Shown: piece by piece, positions 11,979 to 24,200 of the stretch
Position numbering within the stretch: the stretch's first letter is position 1
Layout of the letters: each line of letters starts with the position of its first letter
NCBI GenBank assembly: GCA_949130495.1
Contig: OX422221.1
Coordinates: 476,489,159-476,553,158, forward strand
DNA: 64,000 nt
Direction: 5' to 3'
DNA from: Sambucus nigra
Lineage: Eukaryota; Streptophyta; Magnoliopsida; Dipsacales; Adoxaceae
Translations under genes and position numbers: made by a program
Notes under the pieces: generated by a model
The model's input: the letters and a program-made list of their open reading frames with translations, nothing else
Databases searched by the model: none
Told to the model about the DNA's origin: nothing

Positions 11979-13297
11979 TGTAATAACCCGTGATTTTTAA
12001 ATAGATTTTATTTAAATTAACTCGAATTCTGAAAAAGAAAATTTTGGGATCTATTTTATTTTGGTATATAAAAATATTCTTTTTTATATATAAAAAGAAG
12101 GTTTTAAGTGGAATTTAAATTGGAATTAAAATTTAAAAAATAAAACTTTTTGTATAAAAATCGTGAGAGGATCCGACCTAAGGAGCAAAAAAAATTAATA
12201 AAAATATTCGACCATCCATTCAAGCTGAAAGTTTTACAGCTTGATCTTGCCTTCAGCTACTATGCCTCCAAATTTCATCCAATTCAACCGGTCCGATCTT
12301 TCGATTTTTTTTTCATTATTTGTGTCTGATTGTGACTCCCATTCTTTTTGGTATATAAACATAAAGTGACGAGTTTAGGACTTCTAAAACACATTTTTGC
12401 CTTCTCTAAAATCACTAGCGTCCTCTATTTCCATCATCTTCCATTTAATAAACTTTAGCCCCATTTAAACCAAGATGTAACCTAAGATTTAAAGGTTTAT
12501 TTGGTGTTTTCTCGAGTTTGGGCTAGAACGAGTTTAGATTATTTTCGAGCGAGAAATGTAGTGGTATGATCAAAATTTTGAGGCATAGTATTATAAGTTT
12601 CTTGTGATGATTTTAAGGTACGTAGTTTACGTAATACGCTCCTCAAATCTTTCTAGAGTAGTTGTTTGTTCCTCATTTATTTGTACTCTAATTTTTGATA
12701 TCATGACGTTTACTGGAATGTAAAATATTGATTCGATTGAGATATTGTATTTATTGATGGGTATGGTGTCATAAAATTGTATATGGCACGGAGAATGGTC
12801 ACTCGCTAATAGTCCTATAGACAAGATGAGGCTTTATGAAGTTTAGGTGAAATAAGGTGAGGCTTAGTGATCCATTAATGTGTTTTCAAGAAATTAAATT
12901 GGTATAATGCTCGAATGTCGCATTGGTTTTGAATTCAGATTCCTATTGTTCAATTTTATTCACTGTTATTGTTTTGAGCATCTACTCTTGTCATATTGTG
13001 TACTTCTCCGTATTTTTCTTTTAGTGGCAAGTTAGCTTGGATTTGGACTCCACGGATTTTAAGAGAATTTTAGTGCACGAGGTTCCGAGTATTTATTATT
13101 TTTATAGCTTGGAAGTGTAATTTATTTAGAGAGCTTAGTATTCTTTTCGAGTGGAATTTAATTGTAATTATTTTGGAAGTGTAAATTTTGATTCGTTATG
13201 TTTATCTTTATGGAATATAGAGGCTGCATACTAATTGCTGAGGATTTTGTTTAGTTTTAATTGTAGTAGTGCCTCGTGTTTTGTACGGGGGGTTACA
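11979..13297 (+). repeat. Array LTR 3 (complete)
   Basis: It is 1,319 bp, starts tgtaataacccgtg and ends ggttaca. TATA box at 12352-12360. Alignable end to end with LTR 2 by eye, with scattered substitutions. Confidence 0.9.
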
Positions 13298-13667
13298 GAT
13301 GGTATCAAAGCTTAGGTATACAATAATCCTTGAGTATTTTGGTTTGGGTCTAGCTTTCGGGTTAGATGTGTTTCGTTGGATATAAGGGGCTTTTATTGAG
13401 GACATGATAGGCTTTGAGGTTAGGACTAGTAATCTTGATGTGAGGATGTTCAGAATTGATTGAGGACTTTAGTGTTGTTATGATTTTTTACGGATATAAT
13501 CGAGTAGTGATTCGTGAGAGAGCATGTGGAGAAACATGCAGGTAGGATTGGGTGTATGGGAGCCTAATCGTTATTTTTAAGGGTAGGCATTTATGCACCG
13601 TACTTTATCTTGAGCATTAGGCGTCGTGGAATTTCTATAACGAAATTCTTGTGCTAGTGGGAAAGTA
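13298..13667 (+). mobile_element. Array internal domain 3
   Basis: It is 370 bp long, with primer-like site TGGTATCAAAGC at 13300-13311, and ends in gggaaagta. The antisense ORF at 13208-13405 crosses the LTR boundary and is not conserved. Confidence 0.9.
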
Positions 13668-15030
13668 TGTAACAACCCGTGATTTTTAAATCGATTTTAT
13701 TTAAATTAAGTCGGATTTTGGCAAAATAAATTTTGGGATCAATTTAATTTTGGTATGTAAAAATATTCCTTTTTTATATATAAAAAAGAAGTTTTAAGTG
13801 GAATTTAAATTGGGATTAATATTTGGAAATTATAGCTTTTTGTATAAAAATCGAGAGAACATCCGTCCTAAGGAGCAAAATAAATAAATAAAAATATTCG
13901 ACCATCCAATCAAGCTAAAAGTTTTACAGCTTCATCTCCCCATCAGCTACCATGCCTCCATATTTTAGCCAATTCAAATGGTCCGATCGTCCGGATTTTT
14001 TTTTAGTGTTTTTATCTGATTAGGGCTCTAATTCTTTTTGGTATATAAACACAAAGTGGCGAGTTTAGGACTTTTGAAACAAATTTTCTGATTAGGACTC
14101 AATTCTTTTTGTAAATAAATATAAAGTGGAGAGTTTAGGACTTTTGAAACAAATTTTAGCCTTGTCAAAAATCTATAGCCTCCTCTATTTTCATCATCTT
14201 CCATTTTTTAAACTTTAGCCCCATTTGAACCAAGATTTAACCTAATATTTTAAGGTTTATTTAGTGTTTTCTCCAGTTTGGTCAAGAAGAAGTTTATATT
14301 ATTTTTGCGAGAGAAATGCAGGGGTATGAGGAAAATTTTGAGGCATAATATTATGAGTTTCTTATGATGATTTTAAGGTATGGGGTGTACATAATATGCT
14401 CCTCAAATCTCTCGACAGTAGTCATTTGTTCCTCATTTATTTGTACTCAAAATTTTGATATCATGACGTTTATTGGAATCTAAAATATTGATTCGATTGA
14501 GCTATTATATTTATTGATAGGTATGGTGTCGTAAATTTTTTATATAGCACGGAGAATGTTCACCCGAAAATTATGAAGCTTAGGTGAAATAAGGTGAGGC
14601 TTGTTGACCTATTGATGTGGTTTTGAGAAATTAAATTGGTATAATTCTCGGATGTCGCATTGGACTTGAATCCATATTCATATTGTTCTATTTTATTCAC
14701 CGTTATTATTTTGAGTATCTATTCTTGTCATATTGTGTACTTCCCCATATTTTTCTTTCAGTGGCAGGTTAACATAGATTTGGATGTCACGAATTTTAGG
14801 AGAATTTTAGAGCATGAGGTATTTAGGATTGTTTTATAACTTGGCAGTGTAATTTATTTAGAGAGCTTGGTATTATTTTCGAATGGAATTAAATAGTAAT
14901 TATTTTGGAAGTGTAAATTTTGGATTTGTTATGTTTATTTTTGTGGAATATTGATGATCTATACTAATTGTTGAGGATTTAGTTTAATACTAATCGTAGT
15001 AGTGCATCGTGTTTTACACGGAGTGTTACA
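13668..15030 (+). repeat. Array LTR 4 (complete, with local duplication)
   Basis: It is 1,363 bp, longer than its sisters because a ~60 bp block around the TATA box is duplicated (about 14030-14160: ctgattagg, ttctttttg, gagtttaggacttttgaaac twice). The first TATA (14042-14050) is intact and the second copy is degraded. Confidence 0.9.
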
Positions 15031-15402
15031 GATGGTATCAGAGCTTAGGTATAGGATAATCCTCGGGTCTTTCAGTTTGGATCTAGCTTATGGGCTAGAT
15101 GTGTTTCGTTGGATATAATTTTTTTTGTTGTTGAGGACGTGGTAGGCATTGAGTTTAGCATTAGTAATCTTGAAGTGAGTATGTTTAGAATTGATTGAGA
15201 ACTTTAGTGTTGTTATGATTTTTGACAGATGGAATCAAGTAGTGATTCGTGAGAGAGCGCGTGGAGAAACATGCGGGTGGGATTGGGTGTATGGACGCCT
15301 AATCGTGATTTTTATGGGTAGGCATATGTCGACCGTATTTTATCTTGAGCGTTACGAGTCGTGGAATTTCTATGATGAAATTCCTGTGCTAGTGGGGAAG
15401 TA
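15031..15402 (+). mobile_element. Array internal domain 4
   Basis: It is 372 bp and carries a perfect TGGTATCAGAGC primer site at 15033-15044, the only perfect copy in the left block; internal domain 7 has the other. It ends in the purine tract agtggggaagta. Confidence 0.92.
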
Positions 15403-16722
15403 TGTAACAACCCATGATTTTTAAATCGGTTTTACTTAAATAACCTGTGATTTTCATATCGGTTTTATTTAAATTAACTCATATTTTGGAAGAATAAATG
15501 TTGGGATCAATTTAATTTTGTTATGCAAAAATATTCTTTTTTATATATGAAAAGAAGGTTTTAAGTGAAATTTATATTGGGATTAAAATTTGGAAAATAT
15601 AACTTGTTGTCTAAAAATCGGGAGATGATCCGACCTAAGGAGAAAAAAAAATATTCGACTAAGGTGAAAGTTTTATAGCTTCATCTCACCTTCAGTTACT
15701 ATGCCTCCAAATTTCAGCCAATACCAACGGTCCGATCATCCGAAATGTTTTTTTAGTGTTTGTATCTGATTAGGACTCTAATTCTTTTTGGTATATAAAC
15801 ATAAAGTAACGAGTTTAATACTTTTAAAACGTATTTTTTCCTTGTCAAAAATCAGTAGCCTCCTTTACTTTCATCTTCTTCCATTTACTAAACTTTAGCC
15901 TCATTTATACCAAGATTCAACCTAATATTTGAAGGCTTATTTGGAGTTTTCTCGAGTTTTGGCTAGAACAAGTTTTGATTATTTTCACATTAGAAACGCA
16001 GTGGTATGATCAAAGTTTTGAGGCATAATATTATGAGTTTCTTGTGATGATTTTAAGGTAGGGGATTCATGTAATATGCTCCTCCAATCTCTCGAGAGTA
16101 GTCACTTCTTCCTCATTTATTTGTACTCAAATTTTTTATATCATGACATTTATTGGAATCTAAAATATTGATTCGATTGAGATATCGTATTTATTGATGT
16201 GTATGGTGTCATAAATTTTTTATATGGCATGGAGAATGGTCCAATAGCTAGATGAGGCTTTATGAAGCTTAGGTGAGGTGAGGTGAGGTCTGGTGACTTA
16301 TTGATGTGTTTTTGAGAAATTAAATTGCTATAATGCTCGGATGTCGTATTGGACTTGAATTCAGATTTATATTATTCTATTTTATTCACCATTATGTTTT
16401 GACCATCTATTCTTGTCATATTGTATACTTCCCTGTATTTTTCTTTCAGTGGCAGGTTATCTTGAATTTGGACTCCACGGATTTTTGGGGAATTTTTTTG
16501 CATGAGGTTTGGATGATTTATTTTTTTATCGCTTGGTAGTGTAATTTATTTGGAGAGCTTAGTATTATTTTTGAGTAAAATTTAATTTTAATTATTTTGG
16601 AAGTATAAATTTTGGATTTGTTCTGTTTATTTTTATGGAATATAGATTCTCTATACTAATTGGTGAGAATTCAATTTAGTTTTAATTGTAGTAGTGCCTC
16701 GTGTTTTTCACGGGGTGTTATA
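15403..16722 (+). repeat. Array LTR 5 (complete, with terminal duplication)
   Basis: It is 1,320 bp. Its first ~45 bp are imperfectly repeated (cggttttacttaaat then cggttttatttaaat, 15403-15485). TATA box at 15792-15800. Ends ggtgttata. Confidence 0.9.
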
Positions 16723-17092
16723 GATGGTATCCGAGCTTAGGTATACAATAATCCTCGAGTCTTTCGGTTTGGGTATAGCTTGCTGGTTAGATGTGTTTCG
16801 TTGTATATAAGGGGTTTTTATTGTGGATGTGGTAGACATTGAGGATAGGATTAGTTATCTTTATGTGAGGATGTTCATAATTGATTGAGGACTTTAGTGT
16901 TGTTATGATTTTTGACAGATAGAATCGAGTAGTGATTTGTGAGAGATCGCGTGGAGAAACATGAGGGTAGGATTGGGTGTATGGGAGCCCAATCGTTATT
17001 TTTATGGGTAGGCATTTGTTCCCCATATTTTATCTTCAGCGTTAGGCGTCGTGGAATTTCTATGACGAAATTCCTGTGCTAGTGGGGAAGTA
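16723..17092 (+). mobile_element. Array internal domain 5
   Basis: It is 370 bp with primer-like site TGGTATCCGAGC at 16725-16736 and purine tract agtggggaagta. Non-coding. Confidence 0.9.
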
Positions 17093-17203
17093 TGTAACAA
17101 CCCATGATTATTAAATCGATTTTATTTAAATTAACTCGGATTTTGGAAAAATTAATTTGGGGATCTATTTAATTTTGGTATGTAAAAATATTCGTTTTTA
17201 TAT
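17093..17203 (+). repeat. Array LTR 6, 5' part
   Basis: These are the first 111 bp of LTR 6, cut at ...tttttatat where the Tat element begins. The last five bases (tatat, 17199-17203) are repeated at 47175-47179, giving a plausible target duplication in a low-complexity site. Confidence 0.88.
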
Positions 17204-17616
17204 TGTGGTGACAATTATATTCAATACAAATAAGTGAGAGAAGCGCAGTCACCAAGGAAAATAAAGAAGATAAAATACCAATCACACAACACAATATGTA
17301 CGTGGTTCAGCAAGAATGCCTACGTCCACGGTGGTGTAGTCAGTATTATTTCTATATACTCCGGGGAGCGTTTACAGAGAATAACGTGCGTGTCTTTTGC
17401 CCCAGACTTAGGGTTTATTATATACATGTTTGTCCTCGGGGAGTGGGGGTGTTGGACTCCCCCACGTTTACCATCTTCTCCTGGAACATCTCTATACGAG
17501 AACATGGGAGGAGACTAAGTCGTAATTATAGTTAGTTAAGGCGAGGGGTCCAAATTTTGGGCCGTTTTTATTAGGCTACTCGTCCGGACCCATAATGGTA
17601 AATTCGAGTACCCACA
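17204..17616 (-). repeat. 3' LTR of the Tat element
   Basis: It is 413 bp, reads tgtggtgacaat...gtacccaca on the plus strand, and matches 46764-47174 closely. ORFs in all frames here are shadows that recur in the other LTR. Confidence 0.93.
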
Positions 17617-18003
17617 ATTGCCCCTAAAGTTATTGGGCCACAAGTTGGGCTCAATAAATTTAAATGATTTGCCATAATGACACTCTTGTGAATTGTGTAA
17701 CTCTTCCCAAAGTCGAGAGCTAATTTAGGCGGCAGTTGCTTCGTGTCCTGTGCGCGATGATTGGGAACATTTAAAAGCTATTTGGAGCAGCGCTCCATAG
17801 TTGTCGTTTCAAATTTCTTTACATTCATTCACCTTCTGCGAGTTTCAGCTGTTGTGTCTTCTTCTCCGGACCTTCATTTTCTTCGCTTTCACTCTCTCTC
17901 ATCATCTGGGCTTGTGATCTTTCATCTCGTAAGTCCTTTTTGCTATTTCTTTGTGCTTATTTTGTTGAGTTTTCTCTGAATTTGCTATTTTTAGGGTTTA
18001 AAA
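17617..18003 (+). promoter_or_regulatory. Putative promoter and leader of the Tat antisense gene
   Basis: This is the ~390 bp between the Tat 3' LTR and the antisense ORF. It holds a TATA-like tttaaaa (17770-17776), a CT-rich leader (about 17850-17910) and a candidate 5' UTR intron (gtaagt at 17939 to ttttag at 17994) just before the ATG at 18004. Next to the LTR, the minus strand carries a weak purine tract (aggggcaat) for the Tat element. Confidence 0.5.
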
Positions 18004-18659
18004 ATGTCAAAGATAGGTAATAGGTCATTGTATGAGTTTAGGAAGTTCTATAATATCCCAGAATGGGTAGAGATTGAGTGTGCCTCTCTCCCTAAGAATG
18101 TTAGAGAGGTAGAGGGTGCTCATTGGATTCCTGTCTTGTTTCTTTCTCAAGGGGGGCTTACTTTTCCTCCAAATAATTTGTTCCTTTATTTCTTTACTTA
18201 TTTCAACATTGTCCCTGCACAGTGTTCGCCCAACATATGGAAGATAATCAACGGTGTCCATAGAATAAATCAACTTTATGGCACTAAATTAGGTCTCGCC
18301 GAAGTTTGTTTTTGTTATTCCTTCTCTCGAACCATCTTTGGCCTTCTTTACCTCAAGGCCAGGAGTCCTGACAGGGTATTGGTAGTAAATTTACCTCATT
18401 TCCACAAGGACTACTGGCAAGGCGACTTTCTTGCTAAGAATTGGCAGTTCTCCCCCAGGCTGAGGGGTCGAGGTCTTATAGATTCACTGTTCCCTTTTAT
18501 GGAGAAGAGTACATAGGTAGCCTTTGCTCTACCCTTTCGGTCTCTTTGTTAATATGTGACTTTTCTGATACTTTCTTATTTTCTTTTCAGCGAGGATAAA
18601 GAACTTGGAGCCTGACCTCAGCTGGTTCGAACTTCTGAGTTGATTAAAGCTTCGAATAT
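18004..18659 (+). pseudogene. Tat antisense gene, first exons (putative gypsy-type transposon domain)
   Basis: An ATG at 18004 opens a 170-codon exon on the strand opposite to Tat gag-pol. Its wording (LYEFRKFYNIPEW, FPPNNLFLYFFTYFNIVPAQCSPN, W-x-IINGVHRINQLYG) resembles the plant family called putative gypsy type transposon (Transposase_28-like), of unknown biochemical role. The open frame ends at 18516. A short intron (gtagcc ... ttttcag, about 18516-18591) seems to lead to a second exon (18592-18659), which contains a TGA and is cut by the LARD element. Family assignment is from memory of the domain's general look. Confidence 0.62.
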
Positions 18660-20158
18660 TGATAAGCACCCAAAACTGTACAATTTATACCCCGAATAGT
18701 TGTATTTTAGTTGCTAATTCTCGACAATACGGGTCTTATATGTTTAAATGTTTAATATGCAGGTTTAATGTACGTTGCGGTGTTCAAACGCGTATTTCAA
18801 GGCAATTGTGCATTTTACGGAGCTAAATACCTCTCCCGTACCCTAACCCAAGCCTAAAACCTAGCCTAAACCTACCCTAAACCCTATGTGTGTTTAGTTT
18901 GTGTCCTTTTTACTACTTTTTAGATTTTTAGTTTGAGTCTTTTTTATTTTTAGGATTTATTTTAGATTTATTTTAGAATTTTTAGATTTTATTTTCTATT
19001 TTTCTATTTTATTTTTATTAATATAATTTTATTTTATTTTGATTTTGATTATTTTTAGTTTTATTTTATTTTATTAGGATTAGTTTTATTTTATTTTGAT
19101 TTTTATTGATTTTTAGTTTTATTTTATTCTATTTTATTAGGATTAATTTTAGGAGTTTAGTTTAGTTTATTAGATTTTATATTTTAGGATTTTTGTTTTA
19201 TTTTTATTTGATTCTTTATTTTATTTTTAGATTATAATTTTATTTTTAGGTTTCTAGTTTATTTTTATTAATTTTATTTTAGTTAGTGTTATTTTAAGGT
19301 CCAATTAAACACACACACACCACACATAACCCACTACCAAACAACCCTCACCCTATACCCACTAAACTCACCCACACATTACTTCCCTAGACCCACACAC
19401 ACACAACCCCTCCCACTTCTTCTTCAACCTCTCACCCTCTCTCTCACCTCCCTCTCCTCCAACCACCATTAACACACACTAAAATCCCTCTCTTTCTCCA
19501 CCTTCAACCCTCAAGCCCTCACTCCTACCGCCGACGAGAAACCCGACAACCACCTCCCGCCGTTACCGATCCTCTCCCCTGCTCCAACCCCGAAACCGCG
19601 ACCCTTCTGCCCCAGCTCCGGCCAGCCCTTAAGCCGGCGTCGCCTCTCACCCACCTGCTCCCTGCCGACGATCTCACTACCTCCGGCGCACTAGCCACCT
19701 CTGACCCCCTTGTACCCCACTCGCCTGCGTCGGCGCTGATCCAGCGCTCCGGCCATCTTCACTCCATAACCGCGCCCCTGGCCCATTTCCGACCTGCACA
19801 AACTCGAACTCCTTACCCGGACCCATTTTCGGGTCAGCCCCATCCACAACTCCAACCCATTTCCTTCTCCCAATATCCATAACCCATTCCCTCAAAACCC
19901 ATTTCCCTCACACGATTTTTTCACCTGCAAAAACAAACAAAACCAAGCAAGACCAAGTCAACCAATTCCCCATGTGCCAATAACCACCTTATAATCCCTT
20001 TTTCCCAAAATACCCTTCAACTACCTTTCTAACCCCAAATCCCAAAATTACCCCTCAACCCAAATCAGATTTTATCCTCCCCAACCTCACCCACATGACC
20101 TCACACCCCTCATGTGCACACCCTAACCAATTTCCAATTGTGCCCCTTGGCTCCAATT

Positions 20159-20169
20159 GCATATAAAAG
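20159..20169 (+). promoter_or_regulatory. TATA box of the LARD 5' LTR
   Basis: The run catataaaag lies about 75 bp before the first hairpin. Transcription is inferred to start near 20190. The same box recurs in the 3' LTR near 26127. Confidence 0.55.
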
Positions 20170-20239
20170 AAGACCTCAAGGCCATTTGAGGGGGATCTCA
20201 AATTAGTTTTAAGCTTGGTGTGATAAAATTCTCCCCACC

Positions 20240-20287
20240 CCTCTATGTTGAGTATTTGCATTTTTAGCAAATACTTCAATATAGAGG
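20240..20287 (+). other. Stem-loop 1 with ATTTTTA loop
   Basis: Arms 20240-20259 and 20267-20287 pair over ~20 bp with one G-T wobble and one bulged A, closing on gc-ATTTTTA-gc. In the 3' LTR (about 26206-26253) a base in one arm differs while pairing is largely kept. Confidence 0.85.
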
Positions 20288-20330
20288 TGTGTGTTGAAAA
20301 TTATCTCTTGGATAAAATTCACCCCACCCA

Positions 20331-20374
20331 TCTATTATGAATTTTTGCATTTTTAGCAATTATTTCATAATAGA
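20331..20374 (+). other. Stem-loop 2 with ATTTTTA loop
   Basis: Arms TCTATTATGAA (20331) and TTCATAATAGA pair perfectly, then a short mismatched zone closes on tgc-ATTTTTA-gca. Stem sequence differs from stem-loop 1; the loop is identical. Confidence 0.85.
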
Positions 20375-20424
20375 TTGATGTAGTGAAATTTATCCCTTAT
20401 GGGAGATAAATTCTACCCCATTAC

Positions 20425-20468
20425 TTTATGTTGAGATTTTGCATTTTTAGCAATTATCTCAATATAAA
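20425..20468 (+). other. Stem-loop 3 with ATTTTTA loop
   Basis: Arms TTTATGTTGAGAT and ATCTCAATATAAA pair with one wobble, closing on tgc-ATTTTTA-gca. A fourth, short stem with a similar loop follows at about 20527-20548. Confidence 0.82.
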
Positions 20469-21203
20469 TTAATGATCTAGAATTTATTTCTTTGGGTGAA
20501 TTCTAATGTACAATTTTATAATTTTAGGATTTGCATTTTTATCAAATCTCTTTTATTATTTAATTGTCCATTATGAATTCATCCACTATCCTTTTAATTT
20601 TTAGTTTGTAATTTTTAGTTTAGCTTCAATAAATACATGAGATTTTGGAATTGTAATTGAGAGATTGATGATGTAATTGAAGATTTCATGTCAATTCAAG
20701 GCTTAAATGGGTTTGATCTATTCCTCTCTTTTACTTTTAGTTTAATTATCTCATACTTTCAATTGTTTAGCTTATAGTTTTGGATGATGATTATTGAGGG
20801 CTAATCTCCCATTTATGGGATGAAATTTTGAAGCCCTCATGAGTCCAATTTTGTTAGTTTACTTATTAGGACAATTTTGTTTATCTCACCTTTCTTAAAT
20901 TATCTTTTACATCTTAATTAGTAGTTATAAAAATTAGTATAGTTAGTTAGTTAAAATATTCCCTTGAAAAATTCATAAAAAAATAGAAAAAGTAAAAATA
21001 GAAAAAAATATAATAAAATTCAAATGAATCTATATATATGTCCTCTCCAATTTTGTGTTTCACCCTTAGATTTGGATTGACTCCCTTACTTACCTCTACA
21101 CTAGTTTTGTTATAATTTTGTAGGTTCAAGAGAAATTTTGATGGATAGAGAAGTTGCAACAACGACAAAATCTACATTAGAAGCAATTTTTCTTTTTATC
21201 AAA

Positions 21204-21217
21204 TGGCGCCGTTACCG
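21204..21217 (+). other. Primer binding site of the LARD-like element
   Basis: TGGCGCCGTTACCG lies 2 bp after the 5' LTR. This is the TGGCGCC-type site common in Athila and Tat elements. Confidence 0.85.
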
Positions 21218-24200
21218 ATCTTTGGAGCTTGAAGCACTTGCGATGATTACCTATTTGTGATTCATTTGTATTGCACTTTTTATTGTTATTAGTACCATTT
21301 TTTTTAGAAGGATTGTATTAGGACTTTTTATTATCTTGGCTTGTATTGCGGTGCTTAGAGCCACCTTTATTTTATTTTTTATTTTTAAATTTGTAATAAT
21401 TGAAGCCAAGCGTGATAGGGAAACCGGACAAGGTAGAGAGAGGGGGTCCAAAGGCGAGGATTTAGAAGCCTCTCTACCTTGGGTCGGTAGGACTCCCGGG
21501 GACGACTGAGATTGACGTATTCTCCCCCCGGTCGACTCAACATTTTCGGCACCCCACGGCGTAAAAACCGTGGGAGGTACATTTCTCAACACTCGCGCCT
21601 CTCCTGTTAGCGAGTCGATTATTGTGTGTGCTTTGTGTGCTCTTATTTAATTTTATTCTCGCATTTATTTCCGAATGGTGTGATGAATTAGTTGACTAAG
21701 ACCTACACCCGGTCACTCACGAGAAGGGATTTCATCACCCGACTCACTCGCTTATCATTGTGTGCTACCCTAGCCATCACTAAATTTAAAATCAATCAAC
21801 TAGGCAGCCCACTAGGAGAAAATTTTGCAAAGGCGATCACAAAGAGATTTCCGTGAATTTTTATCGCCCGCAGACTTAATTAAAATTTGACTACCCTCTC
21901 ACTAAATTTGAAGATAAAAATTGGATATGTGCTAGTTAGGAATTTTTCTTGACTTGTGTGTGTCCAATTCCATTTTTCAGTAGTTGGGTTTTTGTTAGTT
22001 CGTGCAAATTCAAAGAGTCCATATTTTTTTCCTCACCTTTTCTTCCAAAAATAAAAAAATCCAAAAATATTTTCTTTCATTTTTATATAAAAAAAATCAA
22101 AATCAAAAAAATATTTTTCTTTCTTTATTATTCCAAAAATCCAAAAATATTTTCTTTCATTTTTATAAAAAATACAAAAATATTTTCTTTCTTTCCTTTT
22201 TAGAAAAATCCAAAAATATTTTTTTTCCTTCTATTTCTTCACAAAAATCCAAAACATATCTTCTTCCTTTATTTTAATAAAAATTCAAAACTATTTTCTT
22301 CCTTTCATTCTCTAAAAAACCAAAAAATAAAAAAGGTCGTGTTCGGTGTTTCTTCACCCTCACCCTGGTCAAATTATCGAACAAGACTGACGCTTCAGTC
22401 TTGTTTGGGGGTGATCTTCATCACCCAATTTTTCTGCCACCCCGTGCTTTCATAGATCTTATCTTTAGGGTGAGATTTCATCGGTCTGGCTGAAGACATT
22501 AAACTTAGCGCTACCGGGAGGCAGCCCGCGTTTCTTGTACTAGTCTCATCCTGTTTGGGGGTGGTGTTTCACATCACCCTATGATTTCCCATGCTTATAG
22601 ACTTGTACAATTTTTTTTTCTCACTTCTTATTCAGGTTTAATCTTGGCTTTATCTGTCCACTTCATTAGCGGTTAATTCTGGTAATCTATTTCCTACCTT
22701 ATGCTCTCATTTTAAAAATCATTTTACTTAACATCGAGGACGATGTTCCTTTTTGTTTGGGGGTGGGGAATTTTATCAAAATCGTGCCTCTTTTGAAAAA
22801 ATTTGATTTTTAAACTTGATTTTTAAAATTTTCGTGCAGTTTCTTTCATCTCAATCATTGATGTGAATTTTCAATCATCCATCTTTCAAAAGTCTAGGAA
22901 TCAAGCTAGAGAATATATTTTATAAATAGCTTATGTAATACGTAACAAGGCATTTTGCACCATGAATTTCTAGACTCAACAAAATTTGCGCACTTATCAC
23001 GTCAATACGTTTAGAGTTGAAGAGTACTATAATTCTAAAGAGAACCTTAAGGATCACTAGTAGAGACTTTAGCCCGTGAGATTTATGCCTTTCACCCTTT
23101 TTGAGTGTTTTACGCAATCTCCGAGTCACAAGTTGATTCAACTTCTTTTGAGTCCGCACTTTAATTGTCGTATGATCTCATTATCTTTCATAAAATTTTG
23201 GCTTGATCACCGAGAATGACATCACTTTCGAGTTGTAAGAAACGCGTGTCTTAAAATTTGTCCCGATCACTAGGTTTTCACCACACCTTCACTCATACAC
23301 CAACCAAATTCTATTTATCATACATTCATACACCTTCCATTTTCCATATCATCACCATATACCATACCGCCCATTTCCATATCCACAGAGAATAGTGTTG
23401 AAAGTAAAAGGAGAAGATCCGTCATAGAGAGTGTTTGCATTTTTAGCGAATATCTCTCCCAAAGACGATTCAGATGGAGAAAAATTTGATACAAATCTAT
23501 GTTGGGGTTATTTGTATTTTTAGCAGATTTATCTCATACATTGATGCGTATTTGGAAAAGAAAAAAAAATATATAAAAAAAAAAAAAAAACAAAAAAAAA
23601 AAGAAAGTAAAAAAAAAAAGAGATGATCTATCATAGAGAGTGTTTGCATTTTTAGCGAATATCTCTCCCAAAGCCGATTCAGATAGAGAAAAATTAAATA
23701 CAAATCTATGTTGAGGTTATTTGTATTTTTAGCAGATTTATCTCATACATTGATGTGTATTTGGAAAAGAAGAAAAAGAGAAAGTTGCAGTCAAGAAATA
23801 AAGACATTTGTTCGTCTATGAGTGATACACTCTTCTCAGATATCCACCATCCATCCATCATATCATCATCCCATCCTATCTCACTATCACCATCCATATT
23901 CTCCCACATCATCATATCCTTCTCATCTCATTTCATTTCCCCTCGCCCATATACATCCATATTTCCCATAGGTGTTCGGGCAAATGAAAGTCAACGTGGT
24001 GAATAACTCGACGTTCTCACTATAGTGATTAGCATTCTTTCCTGAGATCACTTTTCTTTCAAATTGTTCGTTCTTTCTTATACGTGTGTGAGACGTTTGA
24101 ACTTGCTTACATTTACTCACCTCCTCACACACAAGAGCGATACACTAACCCATACCTCGAGAGTTCGTTTGAGAGAGATATATCTGTGAGATTTGAAGTT

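Larger units (their letters stand above)
18660..21201 (+). repeat. 5' LTR of the LARD-like element
   Basis: It is 2,542 bp. A T-rich low-complexity block (about 18900-19290, tttta repeats) is followed by a C-rich, A/C-repeat block (19305-20110) that is GC-rich at 19500-19760. Then come TATATAAAAG near 20160, a series of hairpins (20240-20550) and an AT-rich end. The Pro/Ser-rich or Arg/Gly-rich ORFs over the C-rich block recur in both LTRs and look compositional. Confidence 0.93.

Noticed and set aside
9405..17203. CRISPR-like or satellite repeat reading of the 1.7 kb period
   Set aside because: Unit length, primer sites, purine tracts and LTR termini show retrotransposon structure; no short repeat-spacer pattern.
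17234..17518. Overlapping 60-94 codon ORFs in the Tat LTRs (also 46794-47095)
   Set aside because: They lie wholly inside LTRs on several frames and have no recognisable domain.
19677..19895. Minus-strand ORFs of 60-72 codons in the C-rich part of the LARD LTRs (also 25656-25874)
   Set aside because: They recur only because the LTR is duplicated; composition is driven by C-richness and no domain is visible.
21949..22277. Lys/Phe-rich ORFs of 84-91 codons in the LARD internal region
   Set aside because: Product of tandem tccaaaaatatttt units; low-complexity, no family match.
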